This document shows positions 1 through 10,210 of a DNA stretch of 64,000 nt, in pieces. The stretch lies in assembly GCA_019828595.1 (NCBI GenBank), contig JAHQRK010000024.1, forward strand, positions 372,001 to 436,000. The letters are read 5' to 3'. The notes under the pieces were generated by a model. The model ran no database searches and was not told the DNA's origin. It was given only the letters and a program-made list of their open reading frames with translations. The DNA is from Aphanomyces cochlioides (Eukaryota > Oomycota > Saprolegniomycetes > Saprolegniales > Verrucalvaceae). A program made the position numbers and the translations under genes. Numbering within the stretch: position 1 is the first letter of the stretch; each line of letters begins with the position of its first letter.

Positions 1-584
1 ATGAATGGCAATGAAGAAAACAACGGAACGACGTCGTTGCCCCCTTTCACAACTGCATCGGCCTTCTTGGTAAAGTCTGGAAACCTCGTCGGCGACAAAG
101 CTTCAATCGCAGTGTTTGCGCTGAGCATGCCATAGAGGCGGTAATACGTGTATCCATCTGCAATGCCATGGCCACATGAGAAGAACAAGGCCCCTTGCGT
201 GTCGGACATGGTGATCCACACCACGCGGAGCATTGGATGATTGCTGTTGATCAAAGTCGTGCCCGTCGCGACGTTGAAAGTCTCGATCATGTCGACGATT
301 TGGTCATAGTCCAGCTCTGGCGACAAGTTTGGTAGAATTGCGTCTTCGACAACGATCTGCGGCGGCTCGCGACTAAATTCGAGCGTGATGTTGGAGTAGA
401 ACCAACCACTTGTAAGTCGTCCAGCGATCCACGGGTTGGCTTGGACAATGGTGTCGACGCGCTGCTGAATGTACGCTTTGGTGTCTATATGGGTAGACTT
501 TGTGGTCGAGTAGAACGTGATGGTTGAAATTCCAGGGGCAATCGCCGTTGTCCATTCGACATCCATCAACTTGACCGTGTCCAT
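1..584 (-). CDS. HXXXD acyltransferase-like AT-1 (3' end beyond window)
   Basis: Reading from an ATG whose complement lies at 582-584, the frame stays open to base 1, giving about 194 residues and then leaving the window. It starts MDTVKLMDVEW and holds the family hallmarks: ANPWIAGRL, the WITMSDTQGALFF strand, and the catalytic-type motif CGHGIADGYTYYRLYGML. The His and Asp of HGxxDG match the HXXXD general-base motif of the BAHD/condensation/alcohol-acetyltransferase superfamily, which transfers acyl groups to an OH or NH acceptor; substrate is unknown. No disruption is visible, so this may be a functional copy. The serine before HG in sister copies is glycine here. It is the outermost copy seen of the array that runs to 30.2 kb. 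Fold assignment is inference from the motif, spacing and size of intact sisters (388-410 residues). Confidence 0.6.
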   Translation of the reverse strand, partial: MDTVKLMDVEWTTAIAPGISTITFYSTTKSTHIDTKAYIQQRVDTIVQANPWIAGRLTSGWFYSNITLEFSREPPQIVVEDAILPNLSPELDYDQIVDMIETFNVATGTTLINSNHPMLRVVWITMSDTQGALFFSCGHGIADGYTYYRLYGMLSANTAIEALSPTRFPDFTKKADAVVKGGNDVVPLFSSLPF

Positions 585-1059
585 CCTCGTGATCTTGACA
601 AATGCGTACTGTCTGTACGCAGCCGACACCCTCAAGAAAGTACGTGACACTCAAATTGACGGACTCGTTAGCTAACGACGACCATACACGCCCATAGTTT
701 GCATCATATTGCCATCTTTCCATGTTGGATAATTTCGCTCAAGGTGGCAACTTTCCTGGTCATAACTTTCGAGGTGATACGAGACGATGCGAATCAGCGA
801 CAGAACATCAAAGCTCGAGATGAATACCATGTGCACTGGAGAATCTATTGCGTAAAGTATCATTGAGGCGCTAGCTGTGTCGTGAACTCGTGAAAGAGAA
901 TGGCAAAGACAAGGAGGCAAACATGACACAATGGACGAAGATGTGGGAGGCCATGATCACTCTCTTGCAGAAAATGCTGCTTGGGAAATCATCGGGAAAG
1001 AATTTTGATTCAAAAGATCAGCTCCAATAGTCGATGAGTTGACGAACAAAATTCATAGA
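585..1059. other. Spacer between AT-1 and AT-2
   Basis: No convincing coding sequence on either strand. It should contain the AT-1 promoter, but I see no distinctive element. Confidence 0.5.
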
Positions 1060-1585
1060 TCAATTGTTTTTGTTAGCTGCTGGCATTGCTGTTTGGAGGA
1101 CAAACGCTACGTTGTGATCGACTTTGAGGCCATCTCGACTTCCAAACATAGCGCCAATGCTCGTTGGAGTTCGTTGAAAAATACGACGGACGACTTGAAG
1201 GGACTGTTGCCGCAAATTGTTGGAAGATGCTCCAACATGGTCCACCCTGGCAGCTCTGCTGGTTCATACAATGTGACCCAAGACGTGGTCACGGATGTTG
1301 TCCCTGTCCACATGGCTGGGTAGTTCCCCGACGTCGCACGACGATAGCCATTCGAGGCCAAGGATTCCCGAATGAGAGCTGGGCTCGCATAGTCTTGACG
1401 CTGGTAGCCAAGAACAAACTCGTAGTTTCCCGCAAGATGCCGATCCACACCGTAAATTCTGCCGCGAAAGTTCATGGCCATGAGCCCAATATCACATTCG
1501 ATGGTTCGAAAAGCCCATGATGTGAGGGCGTCGTTGGTTGAGACATAACCCACGGGCGACGCATCCTTGTACTTGGCTTTCTCTC
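1060..1585 (-). pseudogene. AT-2 acyltransferase-like pseudogene, C-terminal piece
   Basis: This is the C-terminal third of AT-2, from EKAKYKDASPVGYV to the stop. It keeps family blocks such as TNDALTSWAF, MNFRGRI, GNYEFVLGYQ and ELPGWTMLEHLP. The final blocks change frame after VVFFNELQR, so it carries a frameshift. Upstream, the frame runs directly into the LTR at 1586. The matching preceding piece, ending HTFNPEWI, lies on the other side of the retrotransposon at 9791, so the two were one gene. A further piece lies beyond the Harbinger element (12394-12815). It is a relic, and no product is expected. Confidence 0.75.
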
Positions 1586-1897
1586 TGTGGTGGGGTATCC
1601 GTGCCTCGTTCCGTCAACACACTAATAGGGGAGTGCCGCCTCCCAGGTAATGCAATTGATTAGACTTAGCACAGTGCAACCAAATTCGAGAGTGAGATCC
1701 ATGAACTGGTCCTGGGGGGTTGTCGCCAAAGGACGCGTCCCTTCGAGCTGACCGTTCATGCGATCTATGGAAACTTCAACTAGACATGCAGACAACTTCA
1801 ACCAACACCAATTGCAGCCTGGAGTATCGGCACCCGGCGGTCGCCTCGTGGACCAGCCTGTGCGTGGCTGGGGATGGCTGGTCCCCAGCACACAACA
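1586..1897 (-). repeat. 3' LTR of the retrotransposon
   Basis: This 312-bp copy matches 9479-9790 in the same orientation with no length difference and about six substitutions (for example near 1593, 1609 and 1709). The outer edge abuts AT-2 coding sequence, and the inner edge follows a G-rich stretch that could be the polypurine tract. Confidence 0.85.
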
Positions 1898-1941
1898 CAC
1901 ACCCCAAGCCATGTCCAGCCACGGACAGACCTGGTTGAATG

Positions 1942-4900
1942 TCACGCTCTTGCTCTGGCCTTGATCGCTTGGACTCTACTCGTCAGCTGGTCTCGATCCT
2001 TGCCTGGCTTAAGAGCCGCAACATATGCGTCGACCACAGCTGGGCAGTCATGCACCAGTTGGGTCATCCGTTCCCATGACGCTTCGATCGATTCAAAGCC
2101 TTCCCAGTGTACTAGCATAAGATAGCAATTGATCGTCTTGTCAAACTTGTGTGTTGCAATGCGCTCGACCTTCAGCATGATGCCTTGGTCGGCCACATGC
2201 TCGAGGATCTCCTCGGTAATCTCAAAACTCGCTTCCGCATACATCTTCAGTCTTGACATATGCGCATCGTATTGCTTCTTCGTGATCAGATGTTCAATCC
2301 GAGCGGAGTATTCTTCACTGCCACCACTCGATACGGTCCAACCCAAGCGACCAGTAACTTTGGATGGTGAACTTCATCAATGCGTGACCAAAGGACATAG
2401 TCACCTCGCTCAGCATTGCACGTGTTGTACTGGCTCGTTCACTTCCGAGCGTTGTCTTGGTTCGTCTGATTTCTTTCGACGATTTCCTTGTGCAACTCGC
2501 GCATGCTGACTTGTGGCTTGAGTAGCTTCTTGTGAATATAGTCCTTTGTCCAGTCGACTTCCATGTCAATACTTTTCTCTCATTGTCTAGGACCAAATCC
2601 AACGGTGTGGACGGTTCCCTTCCTTGGAAGACTTCCATTGGCGACTTGTTGGCTAACGATGCAACGGGCGTTTGATTCAAGCTCGCTTGCACTGCCGGTA
2701 GAAGGTAGTCCCATTGGTGGTCAGCCAACTTGTACTCGAGGAGTAGAACTCGCATAACTTGTAATATATCGCGATTCAGTCTTTCCACCGTGCCATTTCG
2801 CCATGGACAGTACGCCAAGGTAAACTCGTGATCCGCTTTGAACTTGTGTGCAAGCGCTTTCATCACTGAGTTCTTGAAGTGGCTGCCTTGGTCACTTATC
2901 CAGACCAAAGGCATACTGTGTCGTGACCACCACGCAGCCAATGCATCAACGCAAACTTGACTCGTCGGTGCGTCGCACGCCACCAATTCGCAATAGTGTG
3001 TGAGGTCATCCTTCAGGACCAACAAATACTTCGGTCCATTCGTAGAGGGTCCCTTGTAAAGGTAATCAAAGTGTAATCCTTCATTGGGCTTGGTTGCGTG
3101 CCACCTTGGTGCGTATGGCCTGTGCAACACCCTTCCCCCTTTCACATGGGGGCAAAGCAGGCAAGCAGCAATGAATTTCTTCGCCAATTGATGTAGTTTC
3201 GCGATGTAGAATTTCCGTTGAGCGTGCTGCACGAGCGCTGCTTCGCCACGATGGCCCATACTGCCACAATGTGCGACAACCATGATCCGCTGGATCAAGT
3301 CGTCCGCCGCTTGTGGAATCCAGATTCAAGAATCGACTAACCACATGCCTTCGTGGGAGTTCGCATTCTTCGGCTTGGACTTGAAGTGTGTCGTTTGAGC
3401 AAGCGCAATCTCATCGAACGATGGCCAAACAAACTCCGGATCGTCGAGTGGACGTAGACGATGCTGACTTGGTGGAGAGGTAGCCGTGTTCTTCGCTTTG
3501 CGCTTCTTAGTCCAGCCATGTCCTCGTCGGACTTGTGGGATCGTCATAGTCTTGGCTGATGACCGTGCTTGGCCCCACCGACTCATGAGATCTGCCCAAA
3601 GGTTGCTTGTGCCTTTGATGTGTTCGATCACGTAGCGGTAGCCGCCAATTATCGCCGCCCAACGGGTAAGTTTCTGCCGTTGATACGTGTTCCATTCGGA
3701 GTGTGGTGCAAACACTTGAATGAGATTTTCGTGATCGCAATACATCCTGAAGCTGTCCGGTCGCATGAGCAGGTAGTTTAGCTTGTCGCATGCACGCGCA
3801 ATCGGATACGCTTCTTTCTCGATCACAGACCAATTGAGTTGTGCGCCAGTGAACATTCCACTCTGGCAAACAAGCATTTCGTGTTGTTGGTCTTGGATCG
3901 GTACATTTGCATCAAACTTGAGCACTTGGGTCACAATAATAGACCATCCAGTAACGCTCACATCAGTAAATAGGCACACAGTAGCATCATCGCGTGGGTG
4001 AGAGAGCCCGACCGATGAACGTTGCTTCTCTTTCACCGCAGCGAACGCTTGTTTCTCCGCATCCGTCAGCTGGATCTGTATCCCTGACGCGATACGTTTC
4101 TTCTTGGATTTTCCTTCCAGCGCTCGGGTCAGACACCGCTGCAGCGGTTCGACCGTTTGCGCGTACTCAGTGATTGAGTCCCGTAGCCAGTTCGTTGCAC
4201 AAATGAACTGCTGTAGATCGCCTGCATTGGTTGGTTCAGGGATCGCACACAGAGCTTCAATCCGGTCGGGATCTTGCTTCACGCCAGTATCGCTGAGATA
4301 TCGACCGCACCACTTGACTTCCTTAGTGTAGAGCTTGGTCTTCGTGGGACTGAGTTTGAATCCATGTTTGTTCACTAGGTCAAAGAATCGTTCTAAGACC
4401 TCGACATATTCCACCGGGTCATCAGCATAGACGAGGATGTCGTCTATTCAGACCAACAAGTGTTTGTTCAATAGCGGCGCGTAGCAGTCTTCACATGTGG
4501 ACTGAACATACAGCGCGCTGTCAACGTGACCTTGCATAACCCTGTTGGGCGTCATAACCCATCCGTTCAACATGAACGACAGCATGTCTTGGCTCGCTGG
4601 GTCCAACGGGAACTGCCAGAAGCATTTTGGCATGTCGAATGTTCCCAGAGCCTTCTTTCCTCGTAGATGTTGTGTGATAGTCGACTGGAACGGCATCGTT
4701 CCCGCTTTAGGGATGGTCTTCGAATTGACCACTCGATAGTCGTTTGTAAGTCGGTAATACTTCAACACTTCATCATCTGTCCACTTGTCCGCTGTCTTGA
4801 GCATCCGCCGCCCTTCTGGTTTGATCACAGGGTTCATGGGTGAGCACCATTGGCTTTGCTGGTTGTGTCGGATAACGCCGGCATCCAGCAACTCTTTTCC

Positions 4901-5281
4901 AAACAGCGTGAGGAATTCGGTCTTTATCACACGTCGCACATCATTCATGAATGATAGCGCTCTTCCGTGGATAGCTCCATCTGGTTTGAGTTTGACGTTG
5001 CGTAATGCACGCTTCATGTCGGACTCGGTTGCTTCCCAGGTTGTAGGACGTGTTTCGATAATCTTCATAATATGAGCCTTGAGTGTCTCTTCGCTGAGTT
5101 CCTCAACCTTGCAACCCCAGATGATATCGCACGCCGTCTCGAGCATGTCGCGGTCAACTGAATCGACCCAACGACGCGCGTGACCGTTGTAGCTGAAGCC
5201 TTGCAGCATGGCTTCTGCTCGTAGTTCGGTCTCGCAATTGCTCACGCTTCTTGACAAATGCGACAATTTCTTCTCTGTCAA
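1942..5281 (-). pseudogene. Retrotransposon pol: RT, RNase H, integrase, chromodomain (degenerate)
   Basis: Read on the minus strand from 5281. Reverse transcriptase blocks include LTNDYRVVNSKTIPK, FDMPKCFWQFPLD and the catalytic IDDILVYADD just after an in-frame TGA near 4448, where sister elements would have Trp. RNase H follows (FTDVSVTGW, NWSVIEKEAYP, IKGTSNLWADLMSRW). A second TGA near 3325 precedes the integrase: zinc-finger residues H-H and CLLCPH, then D at HFDYLY, D at ISDQGSHF and E at NGTVERLN. After about 2480 the frame breaks repeatedly. A chromodomain-like segment (MLVHWEGFESIEASWERM) is still readable at about 2080-2140 and would target integration to marked chromatin. With two stops and frameshifts it cannot make a full polyprotein unless it is recoded. 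Confidence 0.85.
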
Positions 5282-5897
5282 AGCTCTTCAATCCGGGTGC
5301 TTTGATTCGACTTGTCATGAGCTTGACACGTGGACTGCGCGAACGGGAGCGCGAACGAGAGCGCTTGCCACGTTGCTGCATTCGTGGACTGAGAGATCGA
5401 GATCGTCTGCCCTGTATGGAACTTGGTGGGCTTCGTGATCGGGATCGTCGGTCACGCTACTGTCTTGGTGGTCTTCGAGATCGAGATCGTCGTCCTCGCC
5501 ATTGTCTAGGTGGACTGCGGGATCGAGATCGTGTCTTTCGTTACGACTGGGTCGGTTGTTGCGTGACGATCGCCCATTGGATCTGTCACGCTGTCCTTCC
5601 CGATCGTTCTCACGCTGGGCGGGTTGCAGGAGTTCAGGCCAACAATTGTTCGGCGCTGGACCGTCTCTCTTAGGCATCCCTTTGGTCCAGTTGGACTCAA
5701 CTTGCTCAGCGTTCCTTGACTGATCGATAACAGAAGGGTGCTTCTCCTTCGCTTCCTTCGTCATCTGGATCATCTCTTCGCGTGCTTTTCGCTTCGCGGT
5801 CTTGGACTTCTTCTTCGGGATGTTTACCAGCATCTTCTGTTCCACCCGTCGGACCTTTGCGCGCACTTTCTTCATTTCTTCTTGGCCCACGTTTGGA
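5154..5897 (-). pseudogene. Retrotransposon gag, distal part, with SR-rich repeats
   Basis: Downstream of the Tc1 insertion the gag frame resumes at YPNVGQEEMKKVRAKVRR, is strongly basic, then passes into Arg/Ser repeats (RSRSRSRSRSPR and similar) and into LKSFDREEIVAFVKKREQL before pol. The SR-rich stretch resembles splicing-factor SR domains and would be an RNA-binding, basic gag tail. More than one frame is needed to read the whole region, and at least one stop interrupts the repeats, so I treat it as a decayed ORF. Its 5' part lies at 8969-9470, on the far side of Tc1 element A. Removing that insert joins LEDPY to PNVGQEE in frame. Confidence 0.55.
5380..5535 (-). repeat. Tandem repeats of about 57 bp encoding the SR-rich gag tail
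   Basis: Four imperfect units, each containing a GATCGAGATCGTC-like core, follow one another. On the minus strand they encode RS/PP-rich repeats. On the plus strand the same units read as GGLRDRDR repeats, an artefact of the opposite strand. Confidence 0.6.
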
Positions 5898-6146
5898 TAC
5901 AGTCTGTCCGGCAACTATAGACGCACGAACATTTTTCAATGCTGGAATGCTTACAAAGCGATTCAACTTGAGCGCTCTCAGTGCAAGATAAGACAACTCG
6001 AGTGGAAACAAGTGCGCTACACAGTTCATTTTCTGCTCTATTCGTGTACATGAAAAGATGAAACATTAGAAAATACTAAGTCCAGAAACAATAGACGCAT
6101 TGGAATTAACTAAGTTATCTGTTAATTCCTGAGCCTGCCCGAATGA

Positions 6147-7120
6147 CTACCTCGGCCATTCGCGTTGGCTATCATTGATGAGTGTCTCTAAGTAAGAGAC
6201 ACTCACTTGCTCCCACGATTTCAGGATTTGGGCTTCCAATTCTTCTTTCGAAGAAAATTGGCGGCCATTTCGGTAAACTGAGCGTGCCAAGACCCCCCAA
6301 ACGTTCTCAATAACGTTCAAATCGGGGCTCTTGGCTGGCCAAACCAACGGCATGATGTTCGCTCCTTCCAAAAAGCTCGCAGTGGCTCTTGACGAGTGAA
6401 TACTTGCATTGTCGTGTTGGAAAATTGGCTCAGGGATGGCATGGCTTTCTTGGAGCTCGGTCAAAAAGGCAGCAGATATTTTGACAGGGTTTCACAATAG
6501 TTGCTGGAATCTTGCTTCCCTCGGAGAATGGCTAGACTAGACTTTCCCTTGGCACACGCAGCCGCCCAGACCATAACAGATCCACCACCGACGACACGCT
6601 TGGAGTATGTTTCAGGCTCACGACGTAAGTCGTGCCAGTAGTATTGACAGCCATCAGGGCCGTCTAAGTTGAACTTCTTTTCGTCCGAAAAGACGACACG
6701 CTGCCAAAAGCCTGGTTTATTGATGTATTGCTTGGCAAAGCGCATACGAGCAATCTTATGATGCTTCTTGAGATGTGGGCGAGGTTTTCGCTTTATGTAT
6801 TTCGCGAATTTCGATGCACGCAGTACACTATGAACACATGACTTATTAACGATAAAACCAAGATCCTTTGCGATCTCTCTACAAGAGAGACGCTTCACAC
6901 AAGCTAGTCTAAAGATTCGCCTGACATGGCATTTCTTCAGAACCAACTTCCTACCCACCTTTTTCTTCGTTCTCACCTCCTTGGCATTGAGGAGAACAGT
7001 TCGTATGGCCTTTTCGCTTCGACCAATCTTCTTAGCAATGCCTCGATTGCTTATTTCGGCTTCGTGGAGGCCGAGAACTCTGCCAACCTCTAGGTCGGTC
7101 AGTTTTCGTCCTCGTGGCAT
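6147..7120 (-). pseudogene. Tc1 transposase A (DD34E), one frameshift
   Basis: From ATG at 7120 ([11 protein letters not shown]) the protein has a paired-type N-terminus with two helix-turn-helix regions ([24 protein letters not shown]), the first catalytic Asp in [12 protein letters not shown], the second in QHDNASIHSS and the Glu in SPDLNVIENVWG. I count 34 residues between the last two, the Tc1 signature. The frame shifts once at about 6461-6464, in a run of five T on the coding strand between LSKYLLPF and LTELQESH. A single extra T would restore it. All catalytic residues are present on either side. This is either a recently dead copy, a recoding site, or a base-calling error. Confidence 0.85.
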
Positions 7121-7279
7121 CGTGCAAATGCAAAAATGACTTGTCGAATGCGTTAGAAGCCACACAACACGTATAGATACGTGATTGGATGAATTTCAGT
7201 CTAGTTCCGTTAGTTTAATCCAATCATTTCTTGGTAGACTTAGTGTGCGTCTATAAATTGTGGACTTTCATGTCATGTA

Positions 7280-8787
7280 CTACTCTGTTTCTCAATGATT
7301 GTCAGCCAAGATTCGTCTAAATACTTAAACCAAGTATATTGAATCAGTAATTAAAAAGTTATTCGAAGCTGACATTGCCAAAGAGACTCGCTAGCGAGTT
7401 CATTCTTTCCTCCTCCTCGATGCGCATATCTAAAAGATCCAAGGCAAGAGCTTCATCATCAGTCTTCTTGCTTCTTGGAATTTTGAAGCGATTGTCACCT
7501 TTAAATTCTATAACAGCCTTCATGACACGATGAAGGTTCCAAATGTCTTTTCCAACGTCACCCGATTGAGAGCCTCATACGAGGCCTCCACAGCCCCAAC
7601 TAGATCTTCGATTGATTGACATTCCATGCTTTGCTGCAATGATTGTATCGCGTTCAAAAAACCAAGATCCAAAACATTGAGATCTGGTGATTTTGGCGGC
7701 TGGAAACGCATTTGAATATCCCAACCGTCGCATTGACATGCAGCCGAGATTTCATCTTGGCGGAGGGTCACATGAGCGGGAGCGTTGTCGTGCTCGACAA
7801 AAATTCTTCCACGACATTCAGCGGTTGGCCAAACCCACTTGCTCTTAATTGCAGGTAGTAAAAATTCAAAAACAAATTGACGATATCGGGCACCGTCAAC
7901 GTTGAGAGGAGTCCAAACCAAATCATCAGCTTTTCGATTTTTGCTTGTTCGTTGTGCTGGGATCTTGGTAACGAATGGCCAGCAACCAAGTTTGCCATTC
8001 CAATGTTGTCTTGGCCTCGCGACGGCAACCAAGAACATCACCTTGGTGATATGTGATTTGTTTTGGATATGGTGGGGTACCAACTCTTCGTCATGCAAAG
8101 GATAAATTTGCGGCGAATTCTCGCCATAAAAAACCACTTTTCGTCGACGTGAACAACGTCGAAAGACTCATTTTTCACGTCGACAAAGGACTTGCAAAAC
8201 TCGAAGCGGGAAAGCTTTTGCTGTTCTGTCAAAGCTGGCCTTGCCCAGTTGGTACGTCGGGTCATCCACTTTTGTTGAACGTATGACCACAGCAAGTGCA
8301 CGGACAGACCTGTTTCTTTTGCGAGCGACCGATATGTTTGTCGCTTGTGCAGTGCGGTGGACTTCACGAGCTCCTCAATTTCAACCGGATCGTATGTCTT
8401 CTTCCGGCCGCTACGGCCCTTGATTCTTGCTCGGACGTTGGCAGGCTCGTGAACGGAATGGCTTTCATTGCCTCTTCTCCAAATCCGCCATCCGGTGCGT
8501 GCAGTGACCGAGAACAGTGAGCAAACTTCATCCATAATTTCACGCGAAACACTTCCATTATTGCTTCGTTTTGCGACCTCTATAAACAGTGCCGTGCGCT
8601 GATCATCGGTCAAATTTGGCTTCCCCCTTGACATGACGATAACTTCTTCAAATCGAAAATATAATTAACAAAAAAATACGTCAAGACTCGTCTCGATGAG
8701 ACGATCACGATCCACTAGCTTTTCTACCAATCAGATCAGTCTAGTCGGTTTTATGGTGTTGCTGACAATCATTGGGGAACAGAGTAG
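7280..8787 (-). mobile_element. Mariner-like transposon B (DD39D), nested in element A
   Basis: Inverted repeats of about 28 bp (CTACTCTGTTTCTCAATG at the left tip; its complement, with CCCC for TCTC, at the right) are flanked by TA at 7278-7279 and 8788-8789. Length is 1,508 bp, a normal size for one-gene mariner elements. It lies between the inner and outer repeat of the right end of element A, so it inserted after A. It carries one transposase gene on the minus strand. Confidence 0.88.
7520..8634 (-). pseudogene. Plant-type mariner transposase B (DD39D), one frameshift
   Basis: ATG at 8634 (MSRGKPNLTDDQR) opens a protein with an N-terminal helix-turn-helix, a basic linker, catalytic Asp in VHVDEKWFF, Asp in FVEHDNAPAH and Asp in SPDLNVLDLGF. 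I count 39 residues between the last two, which defines the DD39D (plant mariner-like) lineage. The frame changes once near 8130, in a run of six T on the coding strand right after VDEKWFF; the other frame continues YGENSPQIYPLHDEE to the stop at 7520. Apart from that single base the gene looks complete (about 370 residues). The same kind of lesion, in a T run, is found in transposase A. Confidence 0.85.
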
Positions 8788-8968
8788 TAAACTTCAGCAG
8801 TACTAGACATAATCACCAAATTATCAACGAACTTCATTGATTAGCATTGTGTGATGGTCGAAAATCAGCCTTTTTATGTTGTAGTGAATTCTTATAGTCT
8901 AAGGTCGAGTATATGGTAGCTCAACTCAAAATAAAGCGTCTGCGTCTATAATTTCCGGACAGACTGTA

Positions 8969-9470
8969 GTATGGGTCTTCCAGTACGTCGTCCATCATCA
9001 GGGCATTTGGATCGACGACGGGGATTCATGGAGGACTGGGCTTCTCAGGAACGTTGAAGATCTCCTTCGCGGCTTCAAACAACAGAACCGCTATGTTGAT
9101 TCTCGTGAACTCCTCACTTGAATAAACTCTGCGGTTCTTGTCTTCCTTCGGGATAGCCGCTTGTAGTTTCGCAAACAGCTCGCGCTGGACCGCCGTCAAT
9201 TCCTTGGGCAGTTCATATGGAGGGCTGTTGCTGCGACTTGGACTCTTCCGCTAGCTCTTGCGCTGGGTCTCTGAGACCACAGGGCTCAGCTCATCTTCCT
9301 TGAGTCGTCAGTGTTGCTGCCGGAGTCTTCCTCTTGGACTGCCGGCTGCTCCGTTGTCGCGGCCGCTTGCGCTTGAGGTTGGACGTTTCCCATGCGTCGC
9401 TTTTTCCAAAATGGCTTCTTCCGGAAACACATCCGAATAGGCAGTTGAATTCGGCGCCTCATTCGCTAAA
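8969..9470 (-). pseudogene. Retrotransposon gag, 5' part
   Basis: Between the 5' LTR and Tc1 element A, minus-strand frames read Q/A-rich leader sequence and then PPYELPKELTAVQRELFAKL and INIAVLLFEAAKEIFNVP, a helical gag-like segment ending LEDPY at the Tc1 insertion. A frame change and a stop interrupt it. It continues at 5154-5897. No zinc knuckle was seen. Confidence 0.5.
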
Positions 9471-9478
9471 GTATACTT

Positions 9479-9790
9479 TGTGGTGAGGTATCCGTGCCTC
9501 GTCCCGTCAACACACTAATAGGGGAGTGCCGCCTCCCAGGTAATGCAATTGATTAGACTTAGCACAGTGCAACCAAATTCGAGAGTGAGATCCATGAACT
9601 GGTCCTGAGGGGTTGTCGCCAAAGGACGCGTCCCTTCGAGCTGACCGTTCATGCGATCTATGGAAACTTCAACTAGACATGCAGACAACTTCAACCAACA
9701 CCAATTGCAGCCTGGAGTATTGGAACCCGGCGGTCGCCTCGTGGACCAGCATGTGCGTGGCTGGGGATGGCTGGTCCCCAGCACACAACA
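9479..9790 (-). repeat. 5' LTR of the retrotransposon
   Basis: This 312-bp partner of 1586-1897 would be the promoter end, since the element is on the minus strand. Its outer edge at 9790 abuts the AT-2 segment ending HTFNPEWI. Confidence 0.85.
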
Positions 9791-10046
9791 AACGATCCAC
9801 TCTGGATTGAAAGTATGCACTGTGAAACAAAGCTTGGGGGCAAACGCCAACGTTGTCGTCAGGTTGGACAAGTATGCAATCGATTTAAACAACGAGGCGG
9901 TGTCGTTGCCATCTTTGATGGTTTTTTCCAAAAGTTTATCGAAGTCCATGATTCTTGTGGTCATCAAAGCTTCGACGGCAGTGCTGGCACGAAGCATGCC
10001 ATAGAGTCGGTAATACGTGTAACCATCAGCAAGACCATGCGATAAT
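9791..10046 (-). pseudogene. AT-2 acyltransferase-like pseudogene, middle piece
   Basis: Minus-strand frame reads LSHGLADGYTYYRLYGML, IMDFDKLLEKTIKDGND and FTVHTFNPEWI, i.e. the HGxxDG active-site motif through the central linker. The left edge is the LTR and the right edge is Harbinger element 1. In the gene, 18-19 bases around the CCATGCGATA of the active-site region are duplicated in tandem; the Harbinger element sits between the two copies. Confidence 0.75.
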
Positions 10047-10210
10047 AGAGACTTTTCGAAGACTTGTCGAGTTTGAGTTTGAGACAGAATGCACATGCTT
10101 TGGCATGAGTCAAGAAATAGAACTCAACAACAAAAGAGTGGTGTTTCGAAAGAATTCAGTTTGAGATGGAATTGCATTCTTGATTTCTTGCACCCTCGCG
10201 CCAAACAGAC

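Larger units (their letters stand above)
5900..8966 (-). mobile_element. Tc1-type transposon A (IR/DR ends) with mariner B nested inside
   Basis: Terminal inverted repeats start CAGTCTGTCCGG and continue to TATAGACGCA at both ends, flanked by TA duplications at 5898-5899 and 8967-8968. CAGT ends and TA target sites are standard for Tc1/mariner. The TAGACGCA core recurs inside each end (near 6086 and, inverted, near 7250), about 170-190 bp from the tip once element B is removed: the IR/DR layout with two transposase-binding sites per end. Without B the element is about 1.56 kb. It carries transposase A on the minus strand and is inserted in gag of the LTR element, which rejoins in frame when A is removed. 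Confidence 0.85.
1586..9790 (-). mobile_element. Ty3/gypsy-type LTR retrotransposon with chromodomain, nested elements inside
   Basis: Two 312-bp direct repeats bound the element. They begin TG and end CA on the minus strand (TGTTGTGTGC ... CACCACA) and differ at about six positions by eye (about 98% identity), suggesting a fairly recent insertion. Between them, on the minus strand, lie gag-like sequence, then reverse transcriptase, RNase H, an HHCC/DDE integrase and a chromodomain-like tail: the Ty3/gypsy order, with the tail as in chromoviruses. The element sits inside AT-2, separating HTFNPEWI from EKAKYK. The five bases on either side do not match (CTCTC left, AACGA right), so no clear target-site duplication remains. 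A Tc1 element (5900-8966) is inserted in gag. The pol frame is broken, so this copy is not autonomous. Confidence 0.88.

Noticed and set aside
1107..1553. AT-2 C-terminal piece as a stand-alone 148-residue gene
   Set aside because: It starts in mid-domain at an LTR border and continues, in sense and homology, on the other side of the retrotransposon.
2129..2509. Plus-strand ORFs inside pol
   Set aside because: They oppose integrase and chromodomain sequence on minus and have no features.
5251..5673. Plus-strand 140-residue Arg/Asp-rich repeat ORF (RDRDR repeats)
   Set aside because: It is the opposite strand of the SR-rich gag repeats; the element is on minus.
1586..9790. A five-base target duplication for the LTR element
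   Set aside because: Flanks CTCTC and AACGA do not match, even allowing small boundary changes.
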